From the NCBI GenBank assembly GCA_964582875.1, contig CAZOTZ010000041.1, positions 1 to 15,684 of the forward strand: a stretch of DNA of 15,684 bases, given 5' to 3'. The notes beneath the pieces are model-generated. The model had not been told where the DNA came from, did not search any database, and worked only from the letters and a program-made list of their open reading frames with translations. A program made the position numbers and the translations under genes. Positions 1 through 7,513 of the stretch are shown one piece after another (the stretch's first letter is position 1; each line of letters starts with the position of its first letter). Source of the stretch: JAADDV01 sp964582875 (GTDB lineage: Bacteria; Aquificota; Aquificia; Aquificales; Hydrogenothermaceae).

Positions 1-386
1 ATATGGGAGTTGTTTTACATGAGCTTTATTTTGAACATCTTGTAGGAGGAGGTAAAGGAGAACCTTCTAAGGAACTGAGAAAAGCTATAGAAGAAAGTTT
101 CGGTAACTTAGAAAACTGTTTAAACGAAATAAAAGCCACAGGTATTGCCTGTAGAGGCTGGTCTCTTTTATCTTATGACCTTTACAACAAAAGACTTGTT
201 GTTAACGGCCTTGATGCCCATAACATGCTTGGTATGGTGATGACAGTTCCCCTTATTGTTCTTGATGTTTATGAACACGCTTACTACGTAGACCAGAAAA
301 ACAAAAGACCACCTTATATTGATGCTTTTTTTAGAAACCTAAACTGGGATGTAATAAACAAAAGATTTGAAGAAGCTATAAGATAA
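1..386 (+). CDS. Fe/Mn superoxide dismutase, C-terminal part (5' end outside window)
   Basis: Dismutates superoxide to oxygen and hydrogen peroxide. The reading frame is open to the window edge, so the ATG at position 3 is an internal methionine, and the N-terminal helical hairpin with the first metal-binding His is missing. Counting from that Met, the other three ligands are visible: His6 in VLHELYF, and Asp88 and His92 in LDVYEHAYY. The typical C-terminal NKRPPYIDAFFRNLNWDVIN segment follows. Gly2, four residues before His6, is the glycine found in Mn-type enzymes where Fe-type enzymes have Gln. His73 (in DAHN) sits where Mn-type enzymes carry the outer-sphere Gln; a His here is known from some archaeal and cambialistic members. 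Metal use therefore cannot be assigned as plainly Fe or Mn. A hairpin terminator follows directly. Confidence 0.93.
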   Translation, partial: MGVVLHELYFEHLVGGGKGEPSKELRKAIEESFGNLENCLNEIKATGIACRGWSLLSYDLYNKRLVVNGLDAHNMLGMVMTVPLIVLDVYEHAYYVDQKNKRPPYIDAFFRNLNWDVINKRFEEAIR

Positions 387-409
387 AGGCTCCGTAAAGG
401 AGCCTTTTT
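385..409 (+). terminator. Rho-independent terminator after the superoxide dismutase gene
   Basis: The hairpin GGCTCC-GTAAA-GGAGCC (388-393 and 399-404) is followed by five T residues, and flanking AAA/TTT can extend the stem to nine pairs. It starts at the stop codon. It also lies just beyond the stop of the convergent ccsBA gene and could serve both strands, but on the minus strand only three T residues follow the stem, so termination there should be weaker. Confidence 0.85.
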
Positions 410-3400
410 AAATTGTTCTTATTTTTCTGTTTCTATAAGCAAGAAGTATTACTGTCCCTACTATTCCAATAGCCCAGTAGACCCATGTTGGTATAGGTAC
501 TGGGTCCCCTGAAGCATAAGAGTGGAGTCCTGAAAGGTAAAAGTTAACTCCGAAGTAAGTCATTATTACAGATGAGTAAGCTAAGACAGATGCAACAGCA
601 AACGAGTAAGTGGAGTAAAGTTTTGGAATAAATCTCATATGGACAACCGCAGTGTAAACAAGTATTGTAACTAAAGCCCATACTTCCTTAGGGTCCCATC
701 CCCAGTATCTTCCCCAACTTTCATTAGCCCACACACCACCTAAGAAGTTTCCAACTGTTATTAGAGAAAGTCCAATTATCATAGACATCTCATTAATTCT
801 TGTTGCTTCAAGTATAGAAAGCTCTATCTGTTTTTGTTTCTCATCCTGTACTTTTGGATTTCTAATAATAAACAGTATAAGTGTTATAAAGCCAAGGAGA
901 GCAGATAAACCTAAAAATCCATAGCTTGATGTTATAACTGAAACGTGTATAGCAAGCCAGTAGGACTTTAATACAGGTACAAGATTAGTTATCTGTGGGT
1001 CCATCCAGCTTAGGTGGGCAACAAAAAGAACAAGACCAGCAAGAATTCCTGTTGATGCAATTGCAAAAGGGGATTGCCTTGCGAATAAAATTCCTGCAAA
1101 GACGATAGTCCATGCTATGTATATAAGGGATTCATATCCATTACTCCATGGGTAATGTCCTGATACATACCACCTTAACACAAGGTTAAATGTATGGGCT
1201 AAAAATCCAAGAACAAGAATTCCTAAAACTACTCTTGTAGGCCATTTAAGGTTTAAGGAAGGTTTTATAAGTTTCGCAAATATAAGTAAAAGAAGAGCTA
1301 AACCAGCAAAAAGATAAACAGGAATTAGCCTTTCAAATATATTTAGTTTATTGTAAAAGATTTCAGCTTTTATTTTATTTTCTTGAGGGTATATATCTGC
1401 GCCTTTTTTCTTCTGGAACTCTTTTATTTTTTCTATAGCTTTGTTAGCTTTTTCCCAGTTACCAGATTGAATTCCTTCATCAATTCCAGAGAAAAACTCA
1501 ATAAGCAGGTCTCTTACTGTTTTAGCGTCTTCTTCAGGAAATTTCTCAACAGCAAATCTTGGTGAGTACCATGTATGGTTAGGGTCACCCTGTAAAGGGA
1601 ATATTCTAAAAATCTCTCCAGTATAAACCATATAGGCTATGTTTATTCTTTCATCTATCTTTAGAAGCTCTTTGTCAAGCTGATTTCTTAAAGCAGGTCT
1701 TTTTCTCCTTGCCCTTTCTACTGCATCTGCAAGTTTGTAATTTCCGTTCCCATCAAAAGCGTTTATGAATGCAAAGTACTTTGCATCAGGGGATACACCA
1801 AGAAGTTTTTTTATTGCTGGATGGTTTACTTTTATCATAGGTATTAACTGCCAGTACCTTGGCTTAGCAAGCATTCCTAATATAATCTGGTTGTGGTCAA
1901 GACCGTAGAAATCCCTTTTCCTTGAAACTTTATTCAGGACATCTATTGCAAGGGTGTCTATAGGTTCAAGTCTTCCTGCTGATGTTTGAACAATTATCTT
2001 CCCAAAGTTATCAGCTGTTTTTTTATCAATTTTCTTAACAGTATCAACAATCTGTTTTATATCAGGCATCTGAGGATGAACTATCTTGTTCTCTTCAGCA
2101 ATAGAGGAAGATATACCAGATAAAACAATTAGTAACGGTAATAATACTGCTATTTTTTTATCTAAAAATCTCATTCTTGCTAACCTTCCAAATCTACTAT
2201 AAGGATTGAATATGTTAAGTAAAAGCCCAAGGGCTAATAATGTGTATCCTATGTAAGTAGGTATTTTTCCTGGGTCGTGGTTTACAGAGAGAATTGTTCC
2301 TTTTTCATCAGGGTCATAAGATGCCTGGAAAAACCTGTAGCCTCCATAGTCTAAAGTATGGTTCATGTATATCCTGTAAGGCATTTTAAGATTTTTTCTT
2401 TCGTCTATAACTACAACTTTACTTTCATAGGAAGACGGTTGCATTGAACCAGGATACCTTTCAACAATGAAATCCTTTAGATAAACAGAGAAAGGTAGTT
2501 TTATTATCTTAGCTCCCCATTCAAGGGTTATTTTTGTTCCGTCTATTTCTATCTGTTCAGGAATACCTTTTGTTTTCATACCTCCACCTAAAAGGGTTAC
2601 TTCTCTTTTCTTACCGTCGTAATCAACTTCAACTTTAACAGCAGACCATGATGTTGTTTTTACAAAACTTTTTGTATTACCTTTTTCTTCTACAACTTTT
2701 ACTGTACCTTTTTCTAATATAGTTTTAGGAACTATTCTTGTATCACCTATTATGTACATTCTTCCTTTTTCAAATGGATGCTCAATGTTTGCTTCGTAAA
2801 CCCCTGATGATTTGTCTGACATCTTAAAGTACTGGACAGGATGATTTGATATGAAGAAAAACTTACCGTTTTTATCTTTTATTATGATATAAGGTTTATC
2901 TGTATTAACAGCTGCATCTAAAGCTATAACAACAGAACCAAGGTCAAAAGCTTTTCCTTCTTCTAAAAAGAGGGTGTCAGGTGCTGAACCTGTTGACATA
3001 GTCATAAACTCAATAACAGGTTTTCCTTTTGGGTCTTCAACAGCTTTTTTAACAACTTTAGGTAAGTACTCTTTGAATTTAACAACAAGTGGTTTTCCAT
3101 CAACGTCAAGGCTTACTTCAAAGCCGTTTCCACCTAATGCAGACATGTATACCTTTTTTTCTGTATAAAACTGTTTTCCGTCTTTTTCAGCTTTTACCTG
3201 TATGTAAGCATCACTTGATACCAGCTCATTATTGGCTGTACCTTCTCTTATATGAAGTGTCCCTTCATAACCGAAGTACCTTGTTAGTGCTGCCCCGAGG
3301 AAGATAATAAGAAAAGATATATGGAACATTAATGCAGGAAGCTTTTTAGGCTTCCACATTTTGTATTTGATAATATTTCCTACAAGGTTTATAGCAAGGA

Positions 3401-3575
3401 GTATCCAGAGTACCTCAAACCATTTTGCTCCATAAACAAGAGCCCATGCAGTTTCTGTTCCAAAATCATTTTCTATAAATGTGGCGGCTCCTATTGAAAA
3501 GGCAAATATTAAAACAAGAACTATCATAAGTTTCATTGAAGTAAGAAAATTCCATACAACCTTAAATATATTCAT
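408..3575 (-). CDS. ccsBA: System II cytochrome c biogenesis fusion protein CcsBA (ResB-CcsA)
   Basis: Integral membrane protein that exports heme and attaches it to CXXCH motifs outside the cytoplasmic membrane. The CcsB/ResB part (about 1-457) has membrane segments near 14-34, 53-68, 82-98 and 438-456 around a large periplasmic domain. A hydrophobic stretch at 473-490, a soluble region to about 745, and the multi-spanning CcsA part follow. The tryptophan-rich WWD motif is at 949-968 (core WGRYWGWDPKEVWAL). The expected heme-handling histidines are visible: His85 (TM-His1), His877 and His1018 (the periplasmic pair) and His979 (TM-His2). The 102- and 39-residue spacings match the family. I see no cysteine in the protein. 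It is longer than the roughly 900-940 residues I recall for epsilonproteobacterial fusions. AAAGGGA precedes the ATG. It lies 113 bases downstream of the twelve-heme cytochrome gene, its likely client. Confidence 0.95.
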   Translation of the reverse strand: MNIFKVVWNFLTSMKLMIVLVLIFAFSIGAATFIENDFGTETAWALVYGAKWFEVLWILLAINLVGNIIKYKMWKPKKLPALMFHISFLIIFLGAALTRYFGYEGTLHIREGTANNELVSSDAYIQVKAEKDGKQFYTEKKVYMSALGGNGFEVSLDVDGKPLVVKFKEYLPKVVKKAVEDPKGKPVIEFMTMSTGSAPDTLFLEEGKAFDLGSVVIALDAAVNTDKPYIIIKDKNGKFFFISNHPVQYFKMSDKSSGVYEANIEHPFEKGRMYIIGDTRIVPKTILEKGTVKVVEEKGNTKSFVKTTSWSAVKVEVDYDGKKREVTLLGGGMKTKGIPEQIEIDGTKITLEWGAKIIKLPFSVYLKDFIVERYPGSMQPSSYESKVVVIDERKNLKMPYRIYMNHTLDYGGYRFFQASYDPDEKGTILSVNHDPGKIPTYIGYTLLALGLLLNIFNPYSRFGRLARMRFLDKKIAVLLPLLIVLSGISSSIAEENKIVHPQMPDIKQIVDTVKKIDKKTADNFGKIIVQTSAGRLEPIDTLAIDVLNKVSRKRDFYGLDHNQIILGMLAKPRYWQLIPMIKVNHPAIKKLLGVSPDAKYFAFINAFDGNGNYKLADAVERARRKRPALRNQLDKELLKIDERINIAYMVYTGEIFRIFPLQGDPNHTWYSPRFAVEKFPEEDAKTVRDLLIEFFSGIDEGIQSGNWEKANKAIEKIKEFQKKKGADIYPQENKIKAEIFYNKLNIFERLIPVYLFAGLALLLLIFAKLIKPSLNLKWPTRVVLGILVLGFLAHTFNLVLRWYVSGHYPWSNGYESLIYIAWTIVFAGILFARQSPFAIASTGILAGLVLFVAHLSWMDPQITNLVPVLKSYWLAIHVSVITSSYGFLGLSALLGFITLILFIIRNPKVQDEKQKQIELSILEATRINEMSMIIGLSLITVGNFLGGVWANESWGRYWGWDPKEVWALVTILVYTAVVHMRFIPKLYSTYSFAVASVLAYSSVIMTYFGVNFYLSGLHSYASGDPVPIPTWVYWAIGIVGTVILLAYRNRKIRTI
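2175..2189 (-). promoter_or_regulatory. Possible internal ribosome binding site in ccsBA
   Basis: GGAAGG (2184-2189) lies nine bases before an in-frame ATG (2172-2174, Met468) of the fusion gene. That Met opens a stretch that looks like a complete signal peptide: a basic start (two Lys), a hydrophobic core and a SIAEEN end. This may be a relic of two separate genes, or a working internal start giving a separate CcsA polypeptide of 588 residues. The evidence is pattern only. Confidence 0.25.
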
Positions 3576-3688
3576 GCTGCTGTCCCTTTATTTTTATTAT
3601 TTTTAAAAAAACAAGCTATGTTTTTTCCCAAAGTTATCAACTTGCTGTGAAAACAGAATGAAAGATGATAAGTAGTAGTGTATAAACA

Positions 3689-6094
3689 TTAACTTTTTCT
3701 CCTTCTAAATAATATGTACAACAGACCTATCCCTACTACTGCTACTCCTCCTACCTGTGTCCATGCACCAAGGAGAACAAGTTTGTGAAGGATACTATTG
3801 TGTTTTTCTTTATCTATTTTTATTCCTGAAACTTCTTTTATATGTGTTAAAAGACTAACAGCTAAGTCCTGTGAAGGTATTTCCTGATGGCATGAAAGAC
3901 AGACACCTCTTCTATCTAATTTGCTTCTTTCTTCATTGTTTAACGGTCTTGAAAGCTTAAAGTGATGTCCTACTGTTTGAAGCTGTTTACCGTCCTCAGT
4001 TACAAATCTTGACCAGTCGTGATTTAAACCAGGAATACTGTTTATCTGAACTTTGAAGATTTCAGGGAGAACTTTTCCATCGGCAGTAGTAAGGTCTACA
4101 ATATATGGTTTAGATGGGTCTTCATATATTTTACCTTCTTCTATACCGTATCCCATAGCTACTGGATTTGTATGACAGCTTTCACATTTTCTTGCTTCTT
4201 TCTGAATTGTATGGGGTTGTACTGGAGATATATCTATTGCTTTCTGACCTTCTTTCCCTGCACCTTCAACATCTGGGATTCTGAAGATATGGTTCAAAAG
4301 AAGAGGTTTCCCATCTTTTCCGATAACTGTTACTGTTGTTTGACAGCCTGGGATTGCCGGGGATATTCTTCCTTCTCCATTCTGGGCTAATGGTGGATTT
4401 TCCCATCTCAGGTAAGAACGGGTTTCTTCAACTTTTCCATCTATAAGGAACTTTTTAATCTCTTTTCTTGCGTCTGCTGTTAGCCCATGGTTGTCAACGG
4501 AATTTCCCATCGCAATCCAGTCAGGATGTTTGTAGTCTTTGGAGTAATCTATTTTTATATGGCATCCATAACACTGGGGTGCCCATGTTGCATGGCATGT
4601 ATAACATTCCATTCTATCTATATGTTTTTTTACATAAACCATTGCAACCATTCCTTCTTTATTGAGTTTTCCTTCTTTTACAAGTGTTTTTAACGGTTTT
4701 AAAACTATATCTTTTCCACCTGCTGTATGAACGATAACATTATTTCCTTTTTTAACTACATTTCCAAAAGGATTTCCCCTTGCTGTTAATAGATATCCGT
4801 CCTCTGGAGGGTAAACCTTACCTTTTTTTAAATAATCTGGAAGGGTTTTAGTTAGTCCCCTTGGTTTACCTGTTTTAGGTTTTTCCTCGTACTCATCTGA
4901 ATAACCAATAGGAAGTTCCCATGGATATTTATCTGGAGTTCCATGACAATCCTGACATTCTATCTCTACAGGTGCAAGGGTTGTTCCTGCAAGAAATCCA
5001 TCTCCGTGTACGTCTATAGAAGTGTGGCAGTCCTGGCATAACATTCCTTTTCTTAAGTGTATATCAGCTTTTAAATGAAGATAGTGTTTTGTATGTAATT
5101 TAGGCTGGTCAGAACCATCATCTAAAAACGGAGACTTGTAAGCTGTTTCCATTAACCCCTGGTAAGAAGTTCCTATTCTTTTTCCTCTATCGTGGCAAGT
5201 TGTACATGTTTCAACAGGTATTCCTGAGTATTCAATTCCATGTACTTTAACCTTTGTATCCCTTGTTGCCTGTATAGAATGAACAAGCATATGTCCTCTT
5301 TCATTTTCTGGTATTGTAGGGTCATTTCCTTCGTAAAAACCTTCATTTGAGTAAGGAATATGACATGCTGAACACCCCATTCCTCTGTAATCACCTCTTT
5401 TCTGTCTTCCTTTTACACCTGTATGACATCTAAGACATTCCTGACGTAAATATGTATAAGCAGCAAGTTGAGGATTTTTTTCAACTTCTTCAGCTGTTGG
5501 TGCTTCAGGCAATGGTTCCATCTTTCCAGGGAAAACCTGTGGTTCTTTCTTCTTTAACTGCTCCATGTACCTGTTGTAGACTTCTGTTCCCATTTTTTTG
5601 TGTATATCATTTTCAGAAGTAGCGTAGTTTCCTATTTTATGGAGATAACCTTCAAGGCCTCCAAATCCCCACAGGGTTCCTTGAATTTTTCCTGCTTCTG
5701 TAAACATAAGAGAAGTTTTTTGTGCTTTAACCTCTTCCTGATGGCAGATTCCACATGTGTACTGGTTAATCCATGGTGAACCTGGGTCTGGATAGAAATC
5801 CTGAGGACCTTTTACATTTTTCCCTTCAAAATCTATGCCTTCCAAAAAAGCTTTTATGGTTCCTTTATGGGCTTCTTCTTTACTCTCTGCTTCTGGATTC
5901 CCACCGTGGCAAACAATACAGCTGTTTTCTGGATAGCCTGCTTTTTTTGCCAGCAAGCGAATTTCTTTCATCATTTTTGAAGAATCAGGTCTTATTGGTT
6001 CTATCCCTTCATGACACTTCAGGCAGTTGTTTTCACCGTAGGATAGTGAAGAAAGAAAAACAGCTGATAAAAAGACTATAAGTAACCTTATCAT
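3689..6094 (-). CDS. Membrane-anchored dodecaheme c-type cytochrome, function unknown
   Basis: Predicted periplasmic electron-transfer protein or oxidoreductase. Residues 1-20 form a signal peptide. Twelve CXXCH heme-binding motifs begin at residues 24, 59, 114, 220, 241, 297, 353, 380, 497, 508, 637 and 732. A single membrane segment at about 775-796 ends in the basic tail FRRRKS, so the heme domain should be tethered to the outer face of the cytoplasmic membrane. A heme-free stretch at 385-496 separates the first eight hemes from the last four, and another at 513-636 holds a lone Cys584. Many extra histidines could serve as distal ligands. I cannot place it in a named family: there is no CX15CH or CXXCK site of the MccA or NrfA type, and the length and spacing do not match Hao-type octahemes as I know them. 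AGGGGA precedes the ATG. The downstream ccsBA probably matures it. Confidence 0.92.
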   Translation of the reverse strand: MIRLLIVFLSAVFLSSLSYGENNCLKCHEGIEPIRPDSSKMMKEIRLLAKKAGYPENSCIVCHGGNPEAESKEEAHKGTIKAFLEGIDFEGKNVKGPQDFYPDPGSPWINQYTCGICHQEEVKAQKTSLMFTEAGKIQGTLWGFGGLEGYLHKIGNYATSENDIHKKMGTEVYNRYMEQLKKKEPQVFPGKMEPLPEAPTAEEVEKNPQLAAYTYLRQECLRCHTGVKGRQKRGDYRGMGCSACHIPYSNEGFYEGNDPTIPENERGHMLVHSIQATRDTKVKVHGIEYSGIPVETCTTCHDRGKRIGTSYQGLMETAYKSPFLDDGSDQPKLHTKHYLHLKADIHLRKGMLCQDCHTSIDVHGDGFLAGTTLAPVEIECQDCHGTPDKYPWELPIGYSDEYEEKPKTGKPRGLTKTLPDYLKKGKVYPPEDGYLLTARGNPFGNVVKKGNNVIVHTAGGKDIVLKPLKTLVKEGKLNKEGMVAMVYVKKHIDRMECYTCHATWAPQCYGCHIKIDYSKDYKHPDWIAMGNSVDNHGLTADARKEIKKFLIDGKVEETRSYLRWENPPLAQNGEGRISPAIPGCQTTVTVIGKDGKPLLLNHIFRIPDVEGAGKEGQKAIDISPVQPHTIQKEARKCESCHTNPVAMGYGIEEGKIYEDPSKPYIVDLTTADGKVLPEIFKVQINSIPGLNHDWSRFVTEDGKQLQTVGHHFKLSRPLNNEERSKLDRRGVCLSCHQEIPSQDLAVSLLTHIKEVSGIKIDKEKHNSILHKLVLLGAWTQVGGVAVVGIGLLYILFRRRKS

Positions 6095-6132
6095 TTTTTT
6101 TAATCCCCTTGTGGCAACATTTCTAAGACCTG

Positions 6133-6138
6133 ATTATA
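6133..6138 (-). promoter_or_regulatory. Candidate -10 element for the cytochrome gene
   Basis: On the minus strand this is a perfect TATAAT, 38 bases upstream of the cytochrome ATG. No good -35 hexamer lies at 16-18 bases, which fits an activator-dependent promoter. The nearer palindrome (6169-6182) would be centred at about -49.5 from the start predicted here. Confidence 0.35.
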
Positions 6139-6168
6139 TAACATTAATCTTTTACAATTAATATTAGA

Positions 6169-6182
6169 TTGATAAAAATCAT
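6169..6182. promoter_or_regulatory. Crp/Fnr-type operator, copy 1
   Basis: The sequence TTGAT-AAAA-ATCAT matches the Fnr/NnrR consensus TTGAT-N4-ATCAA at nine of ten positions. It lies on the cytochrome side of the divergent region. Which regulator binds cannot be read from the DNA; Fnr, NnrR/DNR-type and other family members share this half-site. Confidence 0.45.
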
Positions 6183-6224
6183 ATTTTTAATTTGAGATGA
6201 ACATTCAGGTTTAACTGACTATAC

Positions 6225-6238
6225 TTGATAGGAGTCAT
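6225..6238. promoter_or_regulatory. Crp/Fnr-type operator, copy 2
   Basis: TTGAT-AGGA-GTCAT matches the core TTGA-N6-TCAA at seven of eight positions, with the same final T as copy 1. A TAAAAT at 6262-6267 could be the -10 element for the plus-strand gene. If transcription starts near 6273-6274, this site is centred at about -41.5 to -42.5, the classic class II activator position, with no -35 hexamer of its own. Confidence 0.45.
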
Positions 6239-6261
6239 GCAAACGAAAAACAGTTTTTATT

Positions 6262-6267
6262 TAAAAT
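6262..6267 (+). promoter_or_regulatory. Candidate -10 element for the NnrS/oxidase-like gene
   Basis: TAAAAT matches the -10 consensus at five of six positions and lies 26 bases before the ATG. The site where a -35 would sit (6239-6244, GCAAAC) is not a promoter hexamer, but the palindrome at 6225-6238 abuts it. Confidence 0.35.
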
Positions 6268-6293
6268 AATAAAAAAAGTACTGTGGAGAAAAT

Positions 6294-7433
6294 ATGTTTT
6301 ACGTATCTAAAATAACACCTCTGTTTTTTCTTCTATCTTTTGTTGATTTGCTATTTGCTGTTTTCTCAAGGTTTCTTAAATATGACCATATAGACCTTGC
6401 TTTGATAGCTGTGTTTGGTTTTATACTACACACAATAATAGGGGCTGCCTATCAGATAATACCTAACTCACAACAGTCAACGTTAAGATACCCTTCTGTT
6501 TCTTATTTTGTTTTTTTATTTAGCACTTTATCTTCAATAGGACTTTATATAAAACAGTTTGACTTTGCTTCAGCTTTAACTGTTGTATCTGTTTTTATTT
6601 TTACTGTTCATGTGTTTTCTGTTATAAAAAATATCAGGCCTGTAACTGTTAAATTTCTTGCTGTTTCTATCCTTTATGCTAATATTGCCTCTATGTTCTT
6701 TCTTCTTGCAGAAATTTCAGGGGATATTCTTTATCAGACTGCTATCCATACAATGACAGTTGGTTCTATGCTTAACGCTGTTCTTGGGGTTCAGCTTGCA
6801 TGGATACCTATGCTTTTGATGCACACCTTAAATGTTAAGTTTGCGAATACATTTTTCTATATTCATCAGATATCAACGGTATTTCTTATAGGAGCTTTTT
6901 ATATATTTGATTACAGGATAATAATGTTAGCAGGTATTGTTGAAGCCATTACTCTTACTGTGTTTTTATTTATTGTAGGTAAAGCTCTTAAAAATCATAC
7001 CCTTGGGAAAATTCCATATGTTATTAAGTTTTTCCTTGGAGGTCTTGCTTTTTTAGTATTTGGTGTTCTAATGGGAATACATCTATCTGCAAGTAAAATG
7101 CTTCAGTTTATAGAGGTTCACCTTGACAGTATGATTTTAGGTTTTGGTGGACTTACTATTTTTGGGGCTATGCTTCATCTTATGCCAAGAATTGTATGGA
7201 ATATGGTTTATATAAGAAAAGCCCAGGAAGGAAAACAGATACCAAATGTGTTTCAGGTAATAAATGAAAAAGAGGCAAATGTTTCTTTTTACCTTCTTTT
7301 TGCAGGGGCTTTCCTTTCTGTAGTTTTTGAGTTTTTTATGAAAAGGGAATTATCTTCTTTAGTTTATATAACTTCAATGCTTTACTTTTTTTATATTCTT
7401 TTCTGGAAGATGTTTAGATTTTATAGAATTTAA
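6294..7433 (+). CDS. Polytopic membrane protein, NnrS / heme-copper oxidase subunit I-like
   Basis: A 379-residue, almost wholly hydrophobic protein with roughly ten membrane segments and no cysteine that I can see. Several histidines sit in small-residue, membrane-embedded contexts: His46 (FILHTIIGAAYQIIP), His152 (IHTMTVGS), His177 (LLMHTLN), His276 (VHLDSMILGFGG) and His295 (MLHLMPRIV). The pattern of His, then GxGGxTxxGAxxHxxP resembles the oxidase subunit I superfamily and its NnrS-like relatives, but the complete set of copper and heme ligands (including a His-His pair) is absent, so a true terminal oxidase is unlikely. Heme binding and a role in respiration or NO handling are inferences. 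GGAGA precedes the ATG. It is divergent from the cytochrome gene, with which it may share control, and it ends three bases before the CCA end of the convergent tRNA gene. Confidence 0.88.
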   Translation: MFYVSKITPLFFLLSFVDLLFAVFSRFLKYDHIDLALIAVFGFILHTIIGAAYQIIPNSQQSTLRYPSVSYFVFLFSTLSSIGLYIKQFDFASALTVVSVFIFTVHVFSVIKNIRPVTVKFLAVSILYANIASMFFLLAEISGDILYQTAIHTMTVGSMLNAVLGVQLAWIPMLLMHTLNVKFANTFFYIHQISTVFLIGAFYIFDYRIIMLAGIVEAITLTVFLFIVGKALKNHTLGKIPYVIKFFLGGLAFLVFGVLMGIHLSASKMLQFIEVHLDSMILGFGGLTIFGAMLHLMPRIVWNMVYIRKAQEGKQIPNVFQVINEKEANVSFYLLFAGAFLSVVFEFFMKRELSSLVYITSMLYFFYILFWKMFRFYRI

Positions 7434-7436
7434 TAC

Positions 7437-7513
7437 TGGTGCGCCCGGTGGGATTTGAACCCACGACCCCCAGCCCCGGAAACCGGTGCTCTATCCTACT
7501 GAGCTACGGGCGC
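7437..7513 (-). tRNA. tRNA-Arg (anticodon CCG), CCA end encoded
   Basis: The minus strand folds into a full cloverleaf: acceptor GCGCCCG/CGGGCGC (seven pairs), D stem GCTC/GAGC, T stem GTGGG/CCCAC with loop TTCAAAT, discriminator A and an encoded CCA (7437-7439). The anticodon loop TTCCGGG gives CCG, reading the Arg codon CGG. A20 in the D loop is the usual arginine identity base. The anticodon stem CCGGT/GCTGG is weak, with G-U and U-G pairs, and base 38 is G rather than the common A. The 5' end overlaps the end of the endonuclease IV gene by 18 bases on the same strand. No separate promoter is visible, so it is probably cut from the operon transcript. Confidence 0.95.

Larger units (their letters stand above)
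6095..6293. other. Divergent intergenic region between the cytochrome and membrane-protein genes
   Basis: This 199-base AT-rich gap separates two genes transcribed away from each other, so it should hold both promoters. It contains two TTGA-N6-TCAT palindromes 56 bases apart and candidate -10 elements for each direction. I see no ORF or RNA gene in it. Confidence 0.7.

Noticed and set aside
1383..1565. Plus-strand open frame of 60 codons within ccsBA
   Set aside because: It is antisense to a strongly supported gene, its product is Phe/Ser-rich low-complexity sequence, and no ribosome binding site stands out.
3631..3643. Palindrome AAGTT-ATC-AACTT upstream of ccsBA
   Set aside because: Five-base arms in AT-rich DNA are expected by chance, and no second copy or promoter context supports an operator.
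3601..3650. Possible terminator between the cytochrome and ccsBA genes
   Set aside because: On the minus strand a T run follows, but the best stem has only about six pairs including a G-T and a 25-base loop, too weak to call.
5173..5394. Second minus-strand open frame inside the cytochrome gene
   Set aside because: The true frame here carries conserved heme motifs; the alternative reading has no recognisable features.
6192..6225. TTGAGA and TATACT as a standard promoter for the plus-strand membrane protein
   Set aside because: The spacer is 22 bases, too long for a normal sigma-70 promoter.
6294..7433. Calling the membrane protein a true terminal oxidase or NO reductase subunit
   Set aside because: The His-His copper ligand pair and the full ligand set of the catalytic subunit are missing.
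7465..7485. CCGG-TTT-CCGG hairpin inside the tRNA gene
   Set aside because: It is explained by the anticodon arm; the canonical cloverleaf spacing fixes the loop as TTCCGGG.
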